Positions 1-7,502 of a DNA stretch of 14,894 bases are shown in pieces. The notes under the pieces are model-generated. The model did not search any database. It saw only the letters and a list, made by a program, of their open reading frames with translations, and was not told where the DNA came from. The translations under genes were made by a program, and so were the position numbers. Each line of letters begins with the position of its first letter. Position 1 is the first letter of the stretch. The stretch spans positions 1 to 14,894 of the forward strand of contig DASWIE010000108.1 in the NCBI GenBank assembly GCA_036397815.1, given 5' to 3'. Origin of the DNA: DASQFY01 sp036397815. Its GTDB lineage: Bacteria > Chloroflexota > Limnocylindria > QHBO01.

Positions 1-82
1 GGTCGAAGCGGGCCTCGTCGGCCACGCCGGGGTAGCTGAAGCTGGGCATGTGGTAGCCGAAGAAGGGGGTCGTGGAACTCAT
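1..82 (-). CDS. LLM-class F420-dependent oxidoreductase, N-terminal fragment
   Basis: Only the first 27 residues are present; the gene runs off the left edge. They begin MSSTTPFFGYHMPSF and continue with SYPGVADEARFD. An opening of the form 'FG.H.P.F.YPGV.D...FD' is typical of luciferase-like monooxygenases (LLM class), TIM-barrel enzymes that use F420 or FMN to oxidise or reduce small organic substrates. The ATG is the natural start because the family motif begins a few residues later. No good Shine-Dalgarno sequence precedes it; an AT-rich TATTCC lies only four bases upstream on the minus strand, so the message could be leaderless. The substrate cannot be told from this fragment. The family call rests on a short N-terminal pattern. 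Confidence 0.65.
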   Translation of the reverse strand, partial: MSSTTPFFGYHMPSFSYPGVADEARFD

Positions 83-146
83 AGGGGAATAGTCGCGGAT
101 TGGGCGCGATCGTGTCGAATCACCAGCTGGTGGCGGTAAGAGTTGC

Positions 147-195
147 CCGGTTCGGCCCGAATGCCACTCCTGGTGGCGTTACGACCATCGAGCGA
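147..195. repeat. Dispersed palindromic intergenic repeat, copy A
   Basis: The core GCCACTCCTGGTGGC (163-177) is a stem of GCCAC/GTGGC around a TCCTG loop. The core plus the following 18 bases (163-195) match 13488-13520 at 32 of 33 positions, the only difference being G/A at 178. The box CCGGTTCGGC (147-156) also recurs at 13541-13550 upstream of another core copy. A separate perfect 12-bp palindrome, CACCAGCTGGTG, lies at 121-132. The unit is noncoding, in the gap upstream of the LLM oxidoreductase. Confidence 0.75.
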
Positions 196-198
196 GTG

Positions 199-233
199 TG
201 TCGCTGATCCCGATCCGCCCGCCCGGGCGCAGG
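199..233 (-). other. 35-bp exact copy of part of arsM
   Basis: These 35 bases are identical to 6962-6996 inside arsM, where they encode LRPGGRIGISD of the methyltransferase fold. The flanking base differs on both sides and no further similarity was seen. Read on the minus strand in the same frame the region gives ...ITKTTLRPGGRIGISDTL..., but the residues before it do not match ArsM. It abuts the palindromic repeat at 163-195. It may be a remnant of another methyltransferase gene or a small duplication captured during a rearrangement. Confidence 0.7.
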
Positions 234-366
234 GTCGTCTTGGTGATGAGCTGATCGAATGCTCGGGCAGCAAGGCCAGTGCATCCGCACGGCGCACCGC
301 CACAGCTTGCTCCCGGAGTCTCGTAACCGGACGCGCATCTGGACCAAGACCTACGAGGAGAAGTCC

Positions 367-600
367 ATGCGACGGTTCATTGTTTGAGTGCAGGCGGCGC
401 TAACCCTCGCCCTGGCGTCGCTCGGGAGTGCGCTCGGGCACGTGCATAGGCATCACGCCGCTGCCCTGCCTGTCGACCGACAACCATTTGCCGGATTCAG
501 CTCCCGCCGGCACTCTTGTGCTGCTCTCCTCGCGGCTGCGCCAATCGTCGTCAGCCAGTTCGTCCTCATTTCAGAACGATGGCGGCCTAGGGCGAGACGA
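367..600 (+). pseudogene. Possible decayed secreted-protein ORF with an in-frame TGA
   Basis: An ATG at 367 follows a good ribosome-binding sequence (GAGGAGAAG, 355-363) and encodes MRRFIV before an in-frame TGA at 385-387. The same frame resumes at once with VQAALTLALASLGSALG and then a histidine-rich HVHRHH. Read through the stop, this is basic start, hydrophobic core, small residues: a convincing signal-peptide shape. The frame then runs into the antisense of the next gene, so the 3' end given is arbitrary. No family is recognised. It may be a dead gene, or simply a chance open frame. The rest of the 83-602 gap shows no other gene. Confidence 0.22.
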
Positions 601-602
601 CG

Positions 603-1811
603 TTACGCCTTGGCAGCGCGCCCGGCCCCCATCAGTCGCGCGGAGTGGGTCACGATCCCGGTCAGGATCGAGAGGCCGAGCACCGGCGTGATGACGGGCA
701 GGAACTGCTCCTGCTCGAAGAGCAGCGTCAGCGTTAGCGCCAGTGCTCCGAGGCAGACCCCCCAGAAGACGACGTGGTCGGCCCACGGCCAGAATGCGCG
801 GCGCTGACGGTTCAGCTCGAACAGCGTCCCAAACAGGATGTTCGTCACCATCCCCACGAAGAGGGGATGCTCGCTGGCGGGAATCAGGGTGGGTGGAACG
901 TCTTCGAAGGTCGGCCAGATCTGCAAGACGGCGAATCCCACGATCAGGTAGATGAAGATCCCCAGGAAGAGCAGCGCGAATGGAATCGCCACGGCGAAAT
1001 GACGCCGGGAATCGGCGGTCAGCCAGCCTGGTGAGACAACCTGCCGCCAGGCCAGGGTCAGGAAGATCACGAACGCGGCCAGGTCGAGCGGGATGTACGC
1101 GACGGCGGCCTGGACCTGGTTCGCCAGGAGCGAGATCGCGATGATCGCGCCGCCCAGGAAGAAGAGCCACACCATCCACGTGCCCCGCCGCGTTCGGTCG
1201 TCGCCGTGCAGCCGCCAGTACGACAGCGACATGGCGACCAGCACGAGGTACGCGCTGATCTGCGTCTCGGCGTGGGCGCCGATCGGGTCGCCCGGGAGGA
1301 GGGAGGTCCCGGTCGCGAACTGGATCTGGAGTAGCACGCCCAGCGTCGAGCCGATCACGAGTGTGACGAGGCCGATGACGGCCCCCAGCCGAGGCGTGGT
1401 CAGCGCTCGGTAGCCGACTCGAGCGGCCTCCCGCACGACCCAGCCGACGTACAGCACGATCCCCACCAGCAACGCCGTACCCGTCACCGCACGGAAGGGC
1501 AGGTTGCCGGTCCACCAGGCGAGCAGGTAGAGCGGGACCGCTGCCACCAGCAGCACCGTGGTCCAGGTCACGAAGCCATCGCCCGCTCGACGATCCTCGC
1601 GGCCGCCGTAGAGCCACAAGACCGAGGCAAAGATGCCCAGCGTGATCCAGCCGATGGTCCCCGAGTGCAGGTGTGTCAGCGACTGGTTGCGGTTCTCGAA
1701 GTCGATGAGATCGAGGCCGCGCGCCATGCCGAGGCTGATGGTGACGAGGAACATCAGCAGCGCGGTCTGGAACAGCCATCTGATCTCACGCCCAAAGCGG
1801 ATGCCGTTCAC
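603..1811 (-). CDS. Polytopic membrane protein, distantly like haem-copper oxidase subunit I / NnrS
   Basis: 402 residues with roughly ten to twelve hydrophobic segments. Several histidines sit at or in membrane segments: THLHSGTIGW (H47, H49), GAHAETQIS (H180), EHPLFVGM (H315), with H346 and H389 further on. Histidines in helices followed by 'G.IGW..LG' recall the haem- and copper-ligand helices of oxidase subunit I and of NnrS-type NO-response proteins, but the canonical oxidase signature is absent. A haem or metal role is inference. The GTG start overlaps the previous stop in GTGA, a 4-base overlap that implies translational coupling. It is the last gene of the minus-strand membrane-protein cluster. 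The alternative is a membrane protein of unknown function. Confidence 0.7.
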   Translation of the reverse strand: MNGIRFGREIRWLFQTALLMFLVTISLGMARGLDLIDFENRNQSLTHLHSGTIGWITLGIFASVLWLYGGREDRRAGDGFVTWTTVLLVAAVPLYLLAWWTGNLPFRAVTGTALLVGIVLYVGWVVREAARVGYRALTTPRLGAVIGLVTLVIGSTLGVLLQIQFATGTSLLPGDPIGAHAETQISAYLVLVAMSLSYWRLHGDDRTRRGTWMVWLFFLGGAIIAISLLANQVQAAVAYIPLDLAAFVIFLTLAWRQVVSPGWLTADSRRHFAVAIPFALLFLGIFIYLIVGFAVLQIWPTFEDVPPTLIPASEHPLFVGMVTNILFGTLFELNRQRRAFWPWADHVVFWGVCLGALALTLTLLFEQEQFLPVITPVLGLSILTGIVTHSARLMGAGRAAKA

Positions 1812-2209
1812 CTCGGCACCTGGACTTCGTCGCGCGCCACGGTGGGGCGGCCGACGAGCGTCGTGGCGCCTCGGGCGACGGTGAGCGCCAGCCAGAAGAT
1901 GGCCAGCGCGTTGACCGGGTGGAGGGCCGCGAGCGCGGGAGACACGTCGCGCAGGAGCGGAAGGTTCGGCTGAATGAGGGTGAGGACCATGAGGAGGAGC
2001 GTCAGCCGGAAGGTCCGGCGATCGGGTTGGGCCGCCCAGCCAACCAGAAAGAGCAGGATCGCGACGAGCGGCAGAAGGTAGCCGAACCCCATGTGGGCGG
2101 TCATGTCCCCGCCGCCGAGCAGACCGATTCCCGCAAGGAAGACCTGGTACACGACACCGGCGAAGAAGAGCCAGGCGCTGATCGCGTAGGCGTAGCTGAT
2201 GGAGCGCAT
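1808..2209 (-). CDS. DUF6220-like small membrane protein (second of a tandem pair)
   Basis: 133 residues with four hydrophobic segments. The opening YAISAWLFFAGVVYQVFLAG, a mid-protein HMGFGYLLP and a C-terminal ALHPVNALAIFWLAL fit the DUF6220 pattern, a family of unknown function. The ATG at 2209 is preferred over a GTG at 2251: it has GGAG nine bases upstream and starts four bases after the previous stop, whereas the GTG would overlap the upstream gene by 38 bases. Its stop overlaps the next start. It resembles its upstream neighbour along its whole length (WLF.AG/AC.V.QVFL.G, QP/QT.LP.LRDV.P, A.H..NAL.IFWLA), so the two are probably a tandem duplication. Confidence 0.75.
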   Translation of the reverse strand: MRSISYAYAISAWLFFAGVVYQVFLAGIGLLGGGDMTAHMGFGYLLPLVAILLFLVGWAAQPDRRTFRLTLLLMVLTLIQPNLPLLRDVSPALAALHPVNALAIFWLALTVARGATTLVGRPTVARDEVQVPR

Positions 2210-2213
2210 CGGT

Positions 2214-2606
2214 TCAGGCTCCAGCTGACTGCTGGCTTGCGGCCGCGTCACGCGCGCGGCGGGCGAGGACCATCGCCAGCCAGAAGATCAACAGAGCGTT
2301 CAGGGCGTGCGCTGCGGCGACCACTGGCAGGACGTCGCGCAGGGACGGAAGCAGCGTCTGCATGGCGAACAGGAACAGCAAGGCCACCGTGCCGAGCCGC
2401 ATGCTGAGCGGCAACCGCCCAATCGTGCCCAGGAACACGAGGATCGGCGTCAGCCAGCCGTAGATGTAGGCCCAGGTGCGGTGCGTGGTCGGATCGATCG
2501 CATCGCCGAAAATGTCGAGCCCCACCAGGAAAACCTGCACCACGAGGCAGGCCACGAACAGCCAGATCACGGCGAGGTAGAGCGTGCGCGCCTGGTGCAC
2601 GGACAT
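2214..2606 (-). CDS. DUF6220-like small membrane protein (first of a tandem pair)
   Basis: 130 residues with four hydrophobic segments. Recognisable stretches are YLAVIWLFVACLVVQVFLVG near the N-terminus, THRTWAYIYGWLTP after the first helix, and AAHALNALLIFWLAMVLARR at the end. This fits DUF6220, small integral membrane proteins of unknown role. The ATG is preceded only by a weak purine run. The next gene begins four bases after its stop and is a clear paralog, which suggests co-expression and possibly a hetero-oligomer. That last point is inference. Confidence 0.75.
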   Translation of the reverse strand: MSVHQARTLYLAVIWLFVACLVVQVFLVGLDIFGDAIDPTTHRTWAYIYGWLTPILVFLGTIGRLPLSMRLGTVALLFLFAMQTLLPSLRDVLPVVAAAHALNALLIFWLAMVLARRARDAAASQQSAGA

Positions 2607-2702
2607 GTGGCGATACTCTCGCTGAGCCGATGTCCCAGCCGCACGAGGCCCATGTCCCGGTCGGCCCGGGAACCTCGCGCGACCGGGTCACCGGGTGCCG
2701 CC

Positions 2703-3131
2703 CTACTCGCCCGCCTGTCCGCTTGCAGGAACGAGCGATGCGATGGAGGCGAATGCCGCACGGATCAACCCGCGGGCGCCGCCATGGACGCGGACGACGT
2801 CGAGCGCCAGGAGGGTCAGGATCGCCACCTCCACACCCTTGGTGATGAAGCCGAGCGCGAAGTAGGGCCCGATTACCAGGTAGCCGACGATGGTGGTCGC
2901 GGTATACCCGGCCAGCCCAACCCGTGGCAGCCAGCTGAAGCGCGCGATGAACGGATGCGGAGCCGCCGCCCCGACCACGAAGGCGGCCGCCAGCGCGCCG
3001 TAGCCAAGCCCGTTGAGCGTGAACAGCAGCCCGCCGAGTCGGAGGTGGATGAGCGACGTCGTCAGCGTCAGCCCGACAATGGCGATCGTCAGCGCGACCG
3101 CAACCGGCCGCGTCTGGAGCATGCGAGTCAT
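2703..3131 (-). CDS. Small four-helix membrane protein of unknown function
   Basis: 142 residues. Hydrophobic segments lie at about 8-26, 37-55, 69-87 and 96-116, with a conserved-looking NGLGYGALAAAF and a YFALGFITKGVEVAILTLL stretch. Similar short proteins occur in Chloroflexota and Actinomycetota, but no function or family name can be given safely. The ATG at 3131 was chosen over an upstream alternative at 3170 because GGAGAG sits about five bases before it. It lies 134 bases downstream of the response regulator and 96 bases upstream of the DUF6220-like pair, so it may be co-transcribed with either, or have its own promoter under control of the two-component system. Confidence 0.7.
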   Translation of the reverse strand: MTRMLQTRPVAVALTIAIVGLTLTTSLIHLRLGGLLFTLNGLGYGALAAAFVVGAAAPHPFIARFSWLPRVGLAGYTATTIVGYLVIGPYFALGFITKGVEVAILTLLALDVVRVHGGARGLIRAAFASIASLVPASGQAGE

Positions 3132-3265
3132 CAGTCTCTCCTTCGCCGTGCGATGACGCCGCCGCCACACCGGTCGAGCCCACGCGCCATCCGTCGGGGA
3201 GGTTGCGTTTGCGACGGCCCGGGCGCACGGGGCGGCGGTCCCGGCGCTGCGGGAAGCGAGGCAGG

Positions 3266-3943
3266 CTATTCGAGGCTGGGCCGGTCGGTGCCGCGCTCGC
3301 CGCCCATCCCCGCCTCGCGGGCGCGGACGATGGCCTGCGCGCGGTCCACCACCATGAGCTTGTTGAAGACGATGCTGACGTGGTTGCGGACCGTCTTCTC
3401 GGCGATCCCCAGCCGCTGCGCGATGGTCGCGTTTGCGCGCCCCTGGGCGATCAGCTCGAGCACCTCGCGCTCGCGGTCCGTCAGCTCGGGAAACGGCTGC
3501 GCATCCCTGGCGTGCGCGGGCGTGGCGGCGAACAAGGCGATCACGCGGCGTGCCACGCCCGGCCCGAATATGGCCTGCCCGTGGGCCACCGCCTCGATGG
3601 CACGCATCAGCTCGTCCTGGTCGGCGCCCTTCAGCAGATAGCCGCGGGCGCCTGCGCGCATGGCGGCGAACACCGAGTCCTCGTCCTCGAACATGGTGAG
3701 AACCAGGACCGCCACCTCCGGCGCCGCCTCCCCGATGGCGCGCGTGGCCTCGATCCCATTTCGGCCGGGGAGCTGAAGGTCCATCAACACCACTTCAGGT
3801 CGCAGCCGTGTCGCCAGCTCGACGGCTTCGTCACCCGTACTGGCCTCGCCGACCAACTCCGCGTCTGGCATCGACTCGATGAGCGCGCGCAGGCCGTCAC
3901 GGAAGACCGGGTGATCGTCGGCGACCACTATCCGCAGCGCCAT
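3266..3943 (-). CDS. NarL/FixJ-family response regulator
   Basis: 225 residues. The receiver domain (about 3-118) has the acidic pair D9/D10, phospho-acceptor D55 in VVLMDLQLPG, T83 and K105 in GYLLKGA. The C-terminal LuxR-type helix-turn-helix (about 153-215) has LTDREREVLELIAQGRANA and the recognition helix region EKTVRNHVS. It would be phosphorylated by the kinase encoded directly upstream and bind promoter DNA as a dimer. Its ATG immediately follows the kinase TAG with no gap, so the two are made together. The target genes are not known; the membrane-protein cluster directly downstream is an obvious candidate by position. Confidence 0.95.
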   Translation of the reverse strand: MALRIVVADDHPVFRDGLRALIESMPDAELVGEASTGDEAVELATRLRPEVVLMDLQLPGRNGIEATRAIGEAAPEVAVLVLTMFEDEDSVFAAMRAGARGYLLKGADQDELMRAIEAVAHGQAIFGPGVARRVIALFAATPAHARDAQPFPELTDREREVLELIAQGRANATIAQRLGIAEKTVRNHVSIVFNKLMVVDRAQAIVRAREAGMGGERGTDRPSLE

Positions 3944-6565
3944 CTACGCCTCGTTCACCAGCGGCAGCACGGCCCTGACCCACGTGCCGCCGGCAGGTGC
4001 GGCAGTCACCTCCAGGGTCCCGCCGAGCTCGGCGGCTCGCTCGTGCATAGAGGCCATCCCCACCCCATGCTGGACGTCGGAGCCGATGCCGATCCCGTCG
4101 TCGACGACCCCCAGCACCAGGGCGTCATCGGCCATATGAATCTCGAGGCGGCAGTGACGCGCGCGGCTGTGACGCGCTACGTTCGTCAACGCCTCCCGCG
4201 CGATGCGATAGGCGGCCACCTCGACCGCCGCGGAGAGCGGCGGCAGCGACCCGGATGCGGAGACGGCGACCTCCAGCCCGTCGGACGAGAAGCGGCGCGC
4301 CTGCTCGTGCACCGCCGACAGGAGTCCCAGCTCGTCGAGCGCCGGCGGGCGGAGGTCGCGAGCCATGCGCCGGACCTCGTCGATGGCCGATCGCGTCTCC
4401 TGCTCGACGTCGGTCAGCAGCTGCTCGGACGTTCCCGGGTCCGTCGCCAGCTTGGTCCGTGCGGCCGCAAGCTTCAGCAGCGCACCGGCCAGCGCCGGAC
4501 CCAGTCCGTCGTGCAGCTCGCGGCGCAGGCGCCGCCGCTCCTCCTCGCGGGTGGCGACCAGGCGCTCGCGAGATCGTTGCAGCTCGGCGGTCAGGCGCAC
4601 GCCCTGGGCGGCCGCACCGGCCTGACGTGCCAGGTCGGTGAGCAGCCGGCGATCGGCGGCGCTGAAGGGATCGGCCGGCGAGCGTGGCGCAAGGACCAGG
4701 TCGCCAATGCGCTGCGCGCGGTGGACGAGCGGCACGCGCAGGAGCTTGCCCCGCGGGGCGCCGGTGGCCGCTGCGACGATCCGCTGCCCTTCGCGTTCCA
4801 GCTCGATCGCGACGTAGGGCAGGCGCAGCGCCCCGGCCACCGTCTCCACGATCGTGGGCAGGACTGCCTGGGTCGGGACAGATGCCTCCAGCCGCTCGCC
4901 CAGTCGCGCGATGGCCCGGTACGGGGCGTCCCGGTCGCCGTACAGGAGGCGATTGACCGCCCCCTGCAGCTCGTCGCGCAGCGGCAGCGCCACCACCGCG
5001 GCCAGGCCGGTGGCGAGCAGGGAGATGCCGAACAGATTGGCCCCGCCAAGCAGCGAGCCGAGCCCCGCCACCGAGATGCCGTACACAGCCAGAACGACGG
5101 CGGTCAGGCCGCCGTAGACCACGGTCCGGTTCAGCAGCAGCAGGGCGAGCCGTCCGCGCGGCGGTGTCTCGGGCTGGGTGTCCCCAGCGGCGGTCGAAGT
5201 CGAAACCCGCGCCTCGCCCTCGCGGGTCGCCTCGGCCAGGCCGGATGAACCGGCGGCGATCCCGAGCCCTGGCATGGCAGGGGCCGTGGCCGGCCAGACC
5301 CGCCCGACCGCTGCCGACAGCCATCGGTAGAGCGGGATCATCGCCAGGGCCCCGATCCCGGTCGCCATCAGCGGGATGGCGAAATCGCCGCCCTGCTGCA
5401 TGATCCTGCCCAGGATCGCCACGCTGGCGCCGTAGACGACTGCTACGCCGACTGTCAGCCCGCCATACAGGATTGAGCGGCTGATGACGACATCGATATC
5501 GAAGAGCTGGTGGCGCAGGATCGCGATGCCGATGGCGATCGGAAAGCCGAGGCCGGCGATCCCCACCGAACTCCACGGGATGAGCGGGCGCCCGAACACG
5601 AACTCAGGCGCAATCCAGAAGGCTACGGTCGCGGCAGCCGCCGTGCCGCCAGCCAGGGCGATCCACCGCACCCGGCGGCGGTCGGTGTCATCCGCACGCC
5701 ATCGGTACACGACCACGACGAGCGTGAGAGAGGTCAGGCAGACCAGCCCGGCGGCGACGAGCTGCACCGTGGTCCACCCGCGCATCCAGTCCAGGATGGA
5801 GCCGGAGGGCGGCATGGTGATCAGCGCCAACGCCGCCTGAGCGGCCAGCGGGGCTGCGTAGAGCGCCACTACCAGCCATGGCCAGCGGGTCAGCGCCTGC
5901 AGCGGGCGAGGAAAGACGACGGCGAAGTGGAGCACGGCCATCCAGAACACCGCATAGAAGCCGAAGGCCGCGGCCACCCACAGCCAGAAGCCAGGTCCAG
6001 AGACGAGGTCCAGCGCCTGAAAGCCGAGCAGCCATGGAATGCTGCTGGCCAGAAGCGAGGTTCCCATGAGCAGGAGCGCACCCGCTGCCGGGTCGCGCGG
6101 CCGCCTCAGGAAGACGTATGCCGCGACGATCTGCATCGCCAGCGTGAAAAGGATCGTTGCCCAGTGCTCAGCAAAGCTGGCGAGGACCGGATAGCGGCCG
6201 AGCGGGACCGAGAGGTCGATGAGCCGGCCATCGCGCTCGACCTGGTAGGCGACGGTATCACCGGCAACGAGTGCGCGTGCTCGCGGCCCTGGCTCGAGGC
6301 CGATGAGCGCGCGTGCCCATGACTCCAGAACGACGCCCTCCACCGCGCGCACGGTGTCCCCGTCCTCGAGCGTTGAGCTCGCCCCGGGGGCCGGCGCGAC
6401 GACCATGCCGTCTCGGCTCAGCCCAGAGGTCACGTAGCCGCCGCGCGTCCCGTCGGACAGTGCGGTGGCGCGGTGGACGACATACGCCGCCGCGACGGCG
6501 AGCATCGCCGCCGCCAGGATGGCGCTGACCGCTGGCCCGATGAGGCCGGCATGCCGCTTGGGCAT
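3944..6565 (-). CDS. Membrane histidine kinase (PDZ-like + multi-TM + GAF-like + HisKA_3/HATPase)
   Basis: 873 residues. In order: a TM at about 7-30; an extracytoplasmic PDZ-like stretch (LEDGDTVRAVEGVVLESW, then AGDTVAYQVERDG, about 65-120); TM helices from about 133 to 345; two related membrane blocks (about 352-422 and 475-543, each with 'YGGLT..V..VYG.SVA.LG'); a GAF-like domain (about 550-655); a coiled stretch; and HisKA_3 with phospho-acceptor H685 in RRELHDGLGPALAG. The ATPase has N795 (EALTNVARH), DDGIGIG at 822-828 and a glycine-rich GVGMASMHERAAELGG. This is the NarX/DesK-type family that partners LuxR-type regulators, and that partner follows directly. GAGGA lies seven bases before the ATG. 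The signal is unknown; membrane or lipid state is possible. Confidence 0.92.
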   Translation of the reverse strand: MPKRHAGLIGPAVSAILAAAMLAVAAAYVVHRATALSDGTRGGYVTSGLSRDGMVVAPAPGASSTLEDGDTVRAVEGVVLESWARALIGLEPGPRARALVAGDTVAYQVERDGRLIDLSVPLGRYPVLASFAEHWATILFTLAMQIVAAYVFLRRPRDPAAGALLLMGTSLLASSIPWLLGFQALDLVSGPGFWLWVAAAFGFYAVFWMAVLHFAVVFPRPLQALTRWPWLVVALYAAPLAAQAALALITMPPSGSILDWMRGWTTVQLVAAGLVCLTSLTLVVVVYRWRADDTDRRRVRWIALAGGTAAAATVAFWIAPEFVFGRPLIPWSSVGIAGLGFPIAIGIAILRHQLFDIDVVISRSILYGGLTVGVAVVYGASVAILGRIMQQGGDFAIPLMATGIGALAMIPLYRWLSAAVGRVWPATAPAMPGLGIAAGSSGLAEATREGEARVSTSTAAGDTQPETPPRGRLALLLLNRTVVYGGLTAVVLAVYGISVAGLGSLLGGANLFGISLLATGLAAVVALPLRDELQGAVNRLLYGDRDAPYRAIARLGERLEASVPTQAVLPTIVETVAGALRLPYVAIELEREGQRIVAAATGAPRGKLLRVPLVHRAQRIGDLVLAPRSPADPFSAADRRLLTDLARQAGAAAQGVRLTAELQRSRERLVATREEERRRLRRELHDGLGPALAGALLKLAAARTKLATDPGTSEQLLTDVEQETRSAIDEVRRMARDLRPPALDELGLLSAVHEQARRFSSDGLEVAVSASGSLPPLSAAVEVAAYRIAREALTNVARHSRARHCRLEIHMADDALVLGVVDDGIGIGSDVQHGVGMASMHERAAELGGTLEVTAAPAGGTWVRAVLPLVNEA

Positions 6566-6600
6566 CGTGCGTCCTCAGGTTCTGGGGGGGCAGCATACGG

Positions 6601-6618
6601 CGCAGCCGGTCGGCTGCG
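6601..6618 (-). terminator. Short hairpin between arsM and the histidine kinase
   Basis: A 7-bp stem CGCAGCC/GGCTGCG with a 4-base loop lies in the 106-base gap between arsM and the kinase. No U-run follows it on the minus strand, so it would be a weak terminator at best. It could equally be an mRNA-processing or stability hairpin within one long transcript. Confidence 0.3.
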
Positions 6619-6671
6619 GAAGGGGAAGTGTCAGCCAGATGTGAGCGCCGCGCGAACGGCGGGCATTCAGG

Positions 6672-7502
6672 TCAGCAGCAGCTGCCCTCGACGCCGCAGC
6701 AGCCGCTCGGGGCCAGCGGGAGCCCGCGCGGGCTCGAGGCGAGGGCGACGGCGGGCTCGGCCGACATCGGCTTGGTGGCCTTGATGATGGCGCTGTGCAT
6801 GCCATCCGTGACCAGGTGGGTCGAGGTGACGGAGACATCGGTCAGACCAACCTCGGCCAGGCCGGACTGGTACTCGCTGAACGAGAGCGCGCCCGCGATG
6901 CAGCCGACGTAGGAGCCGCGCTCGGCCCGCTGCTCCGCGGTGAGCGCGTCCTCGGCCACGATGTCGCTGATCCCGATCCGCCCGCCCGGGCGCAGGACGC
7001 GCGCGATCTCGCGAAAGACCGATGGCTTATCCGCGGCCAGGTTGATGACGCAGTTGCTGATCACGACGTCGACCGAGGCGGCCGGCAACGGGATCGCCTC
7101 GATCTGGCCCTTCAGGAACTCGACGTTGGCGGCACCCGCCTCAGCGACGTTCTTCTGGGCAAGCGCCAGCATCTCGTCGGTCATGTCCAGACCGATGGCG
7201 CGGCCGGTCGGTCCGACCCGCTTCGCGCTCAACAGGACGTCTATCCCGCCGCCGGATCCCAGGTCGAGCACCCGCTCACCGGGGTGCAGGTCCGCCACGG
7301 CGGTCGGGTTGCCACAGCCCAGCGACGCGAGCACCGCGGCGTCCGGCAGCTCGTCGCGCTCGAGGGCGCTGTACAGCTCGGCGCCGATCCCCTCCTCGCC
7401 GCAGCATGCGGCCTGCCCGGTCTGGACCTGGAGGGCTGACTGCGCGTAGCGCTCGCGCACCTCGTGGTGGATCTGCTGCGTCACCTGTCTTGGCTCCTTC
7501 AT
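6672..7502 (-). CDS. arsM: Arsenite S-adenosylmethionine methyltransferase with a Cys-rich C-terminal tail
   Basis: 276 residues. It transfers methyl groups from S-adenosylmethionine to As(III), giving methylated and volatile arsenicals. The SAM-binding motif VLDLGSGGGIDVLLSA is at 78-93, followed by GLDMTDEML. Cysteines at 63 (SLGCGNP), 151 (SNCVINL) and 201 (YVGCIAGAL) match the conserved ArsM arsenic-binding set; C33/C34 lie near the family's N-terminal cysteine. The last residues add two pairs, C268/C269 and C275/C276 (GCCGVEGSCC). The ATG overlaps the arsR stop as ATGA. A GTG at 7484 with AAGGAG nine bases upstream is a serious alternative start, six residues shorter. It would be co-transcribed with arsR and induced by arsenite. 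Length fits bacterial ArsM. Confidence 0.93.
   Translation of the reverse strand: MKEPRQVTQQIHHEVRERYAQSALQVQTGQAACCGEEGIGAELYSALERDELPDAAVLASLGCGNPTAVADLHPGERVLDLGSGGGIDVLLSAKRVGPTGRAIGLDMTDEMLALAQKNVAEAGAANVEFLKGQIEAIPLPAASVDVVISNCVINLAADKPSVFREIARVLRPGGRIGISDIVAEDALTAEQRAERGSYVGCIAGALSFSEYQSGLAEVGLTDVSVTSTHLVTDGMHSAIIKATKPMSAEPAVALASSPRGLPLAPSGCCGVEGSCC

Noticed and set aside
385..387. Selenocysteine TGA in the 367 ORF
   Set aside because: No SECIS-like hairpin was seen after it and no selenoprotein family matches; a decayed gene or chance frame is simpler.
571..1779. Second minus-strand open frame of 402 codons over the membrane protein
   Set aside because: It is rich in Arg, Pro and Ala without membrane segments, and is a shifted frame of the 603-1811 gene, which has clear helices and a coupled start.
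3203..5248. Long plus-strand open frame of about 681 codons
   Set aside because: It lies antisense to the response regulator and histidine kinase, whose domains and catalytic residues are unmistakable; the plus-strand translation is low-complexity and has no recognisable domain.
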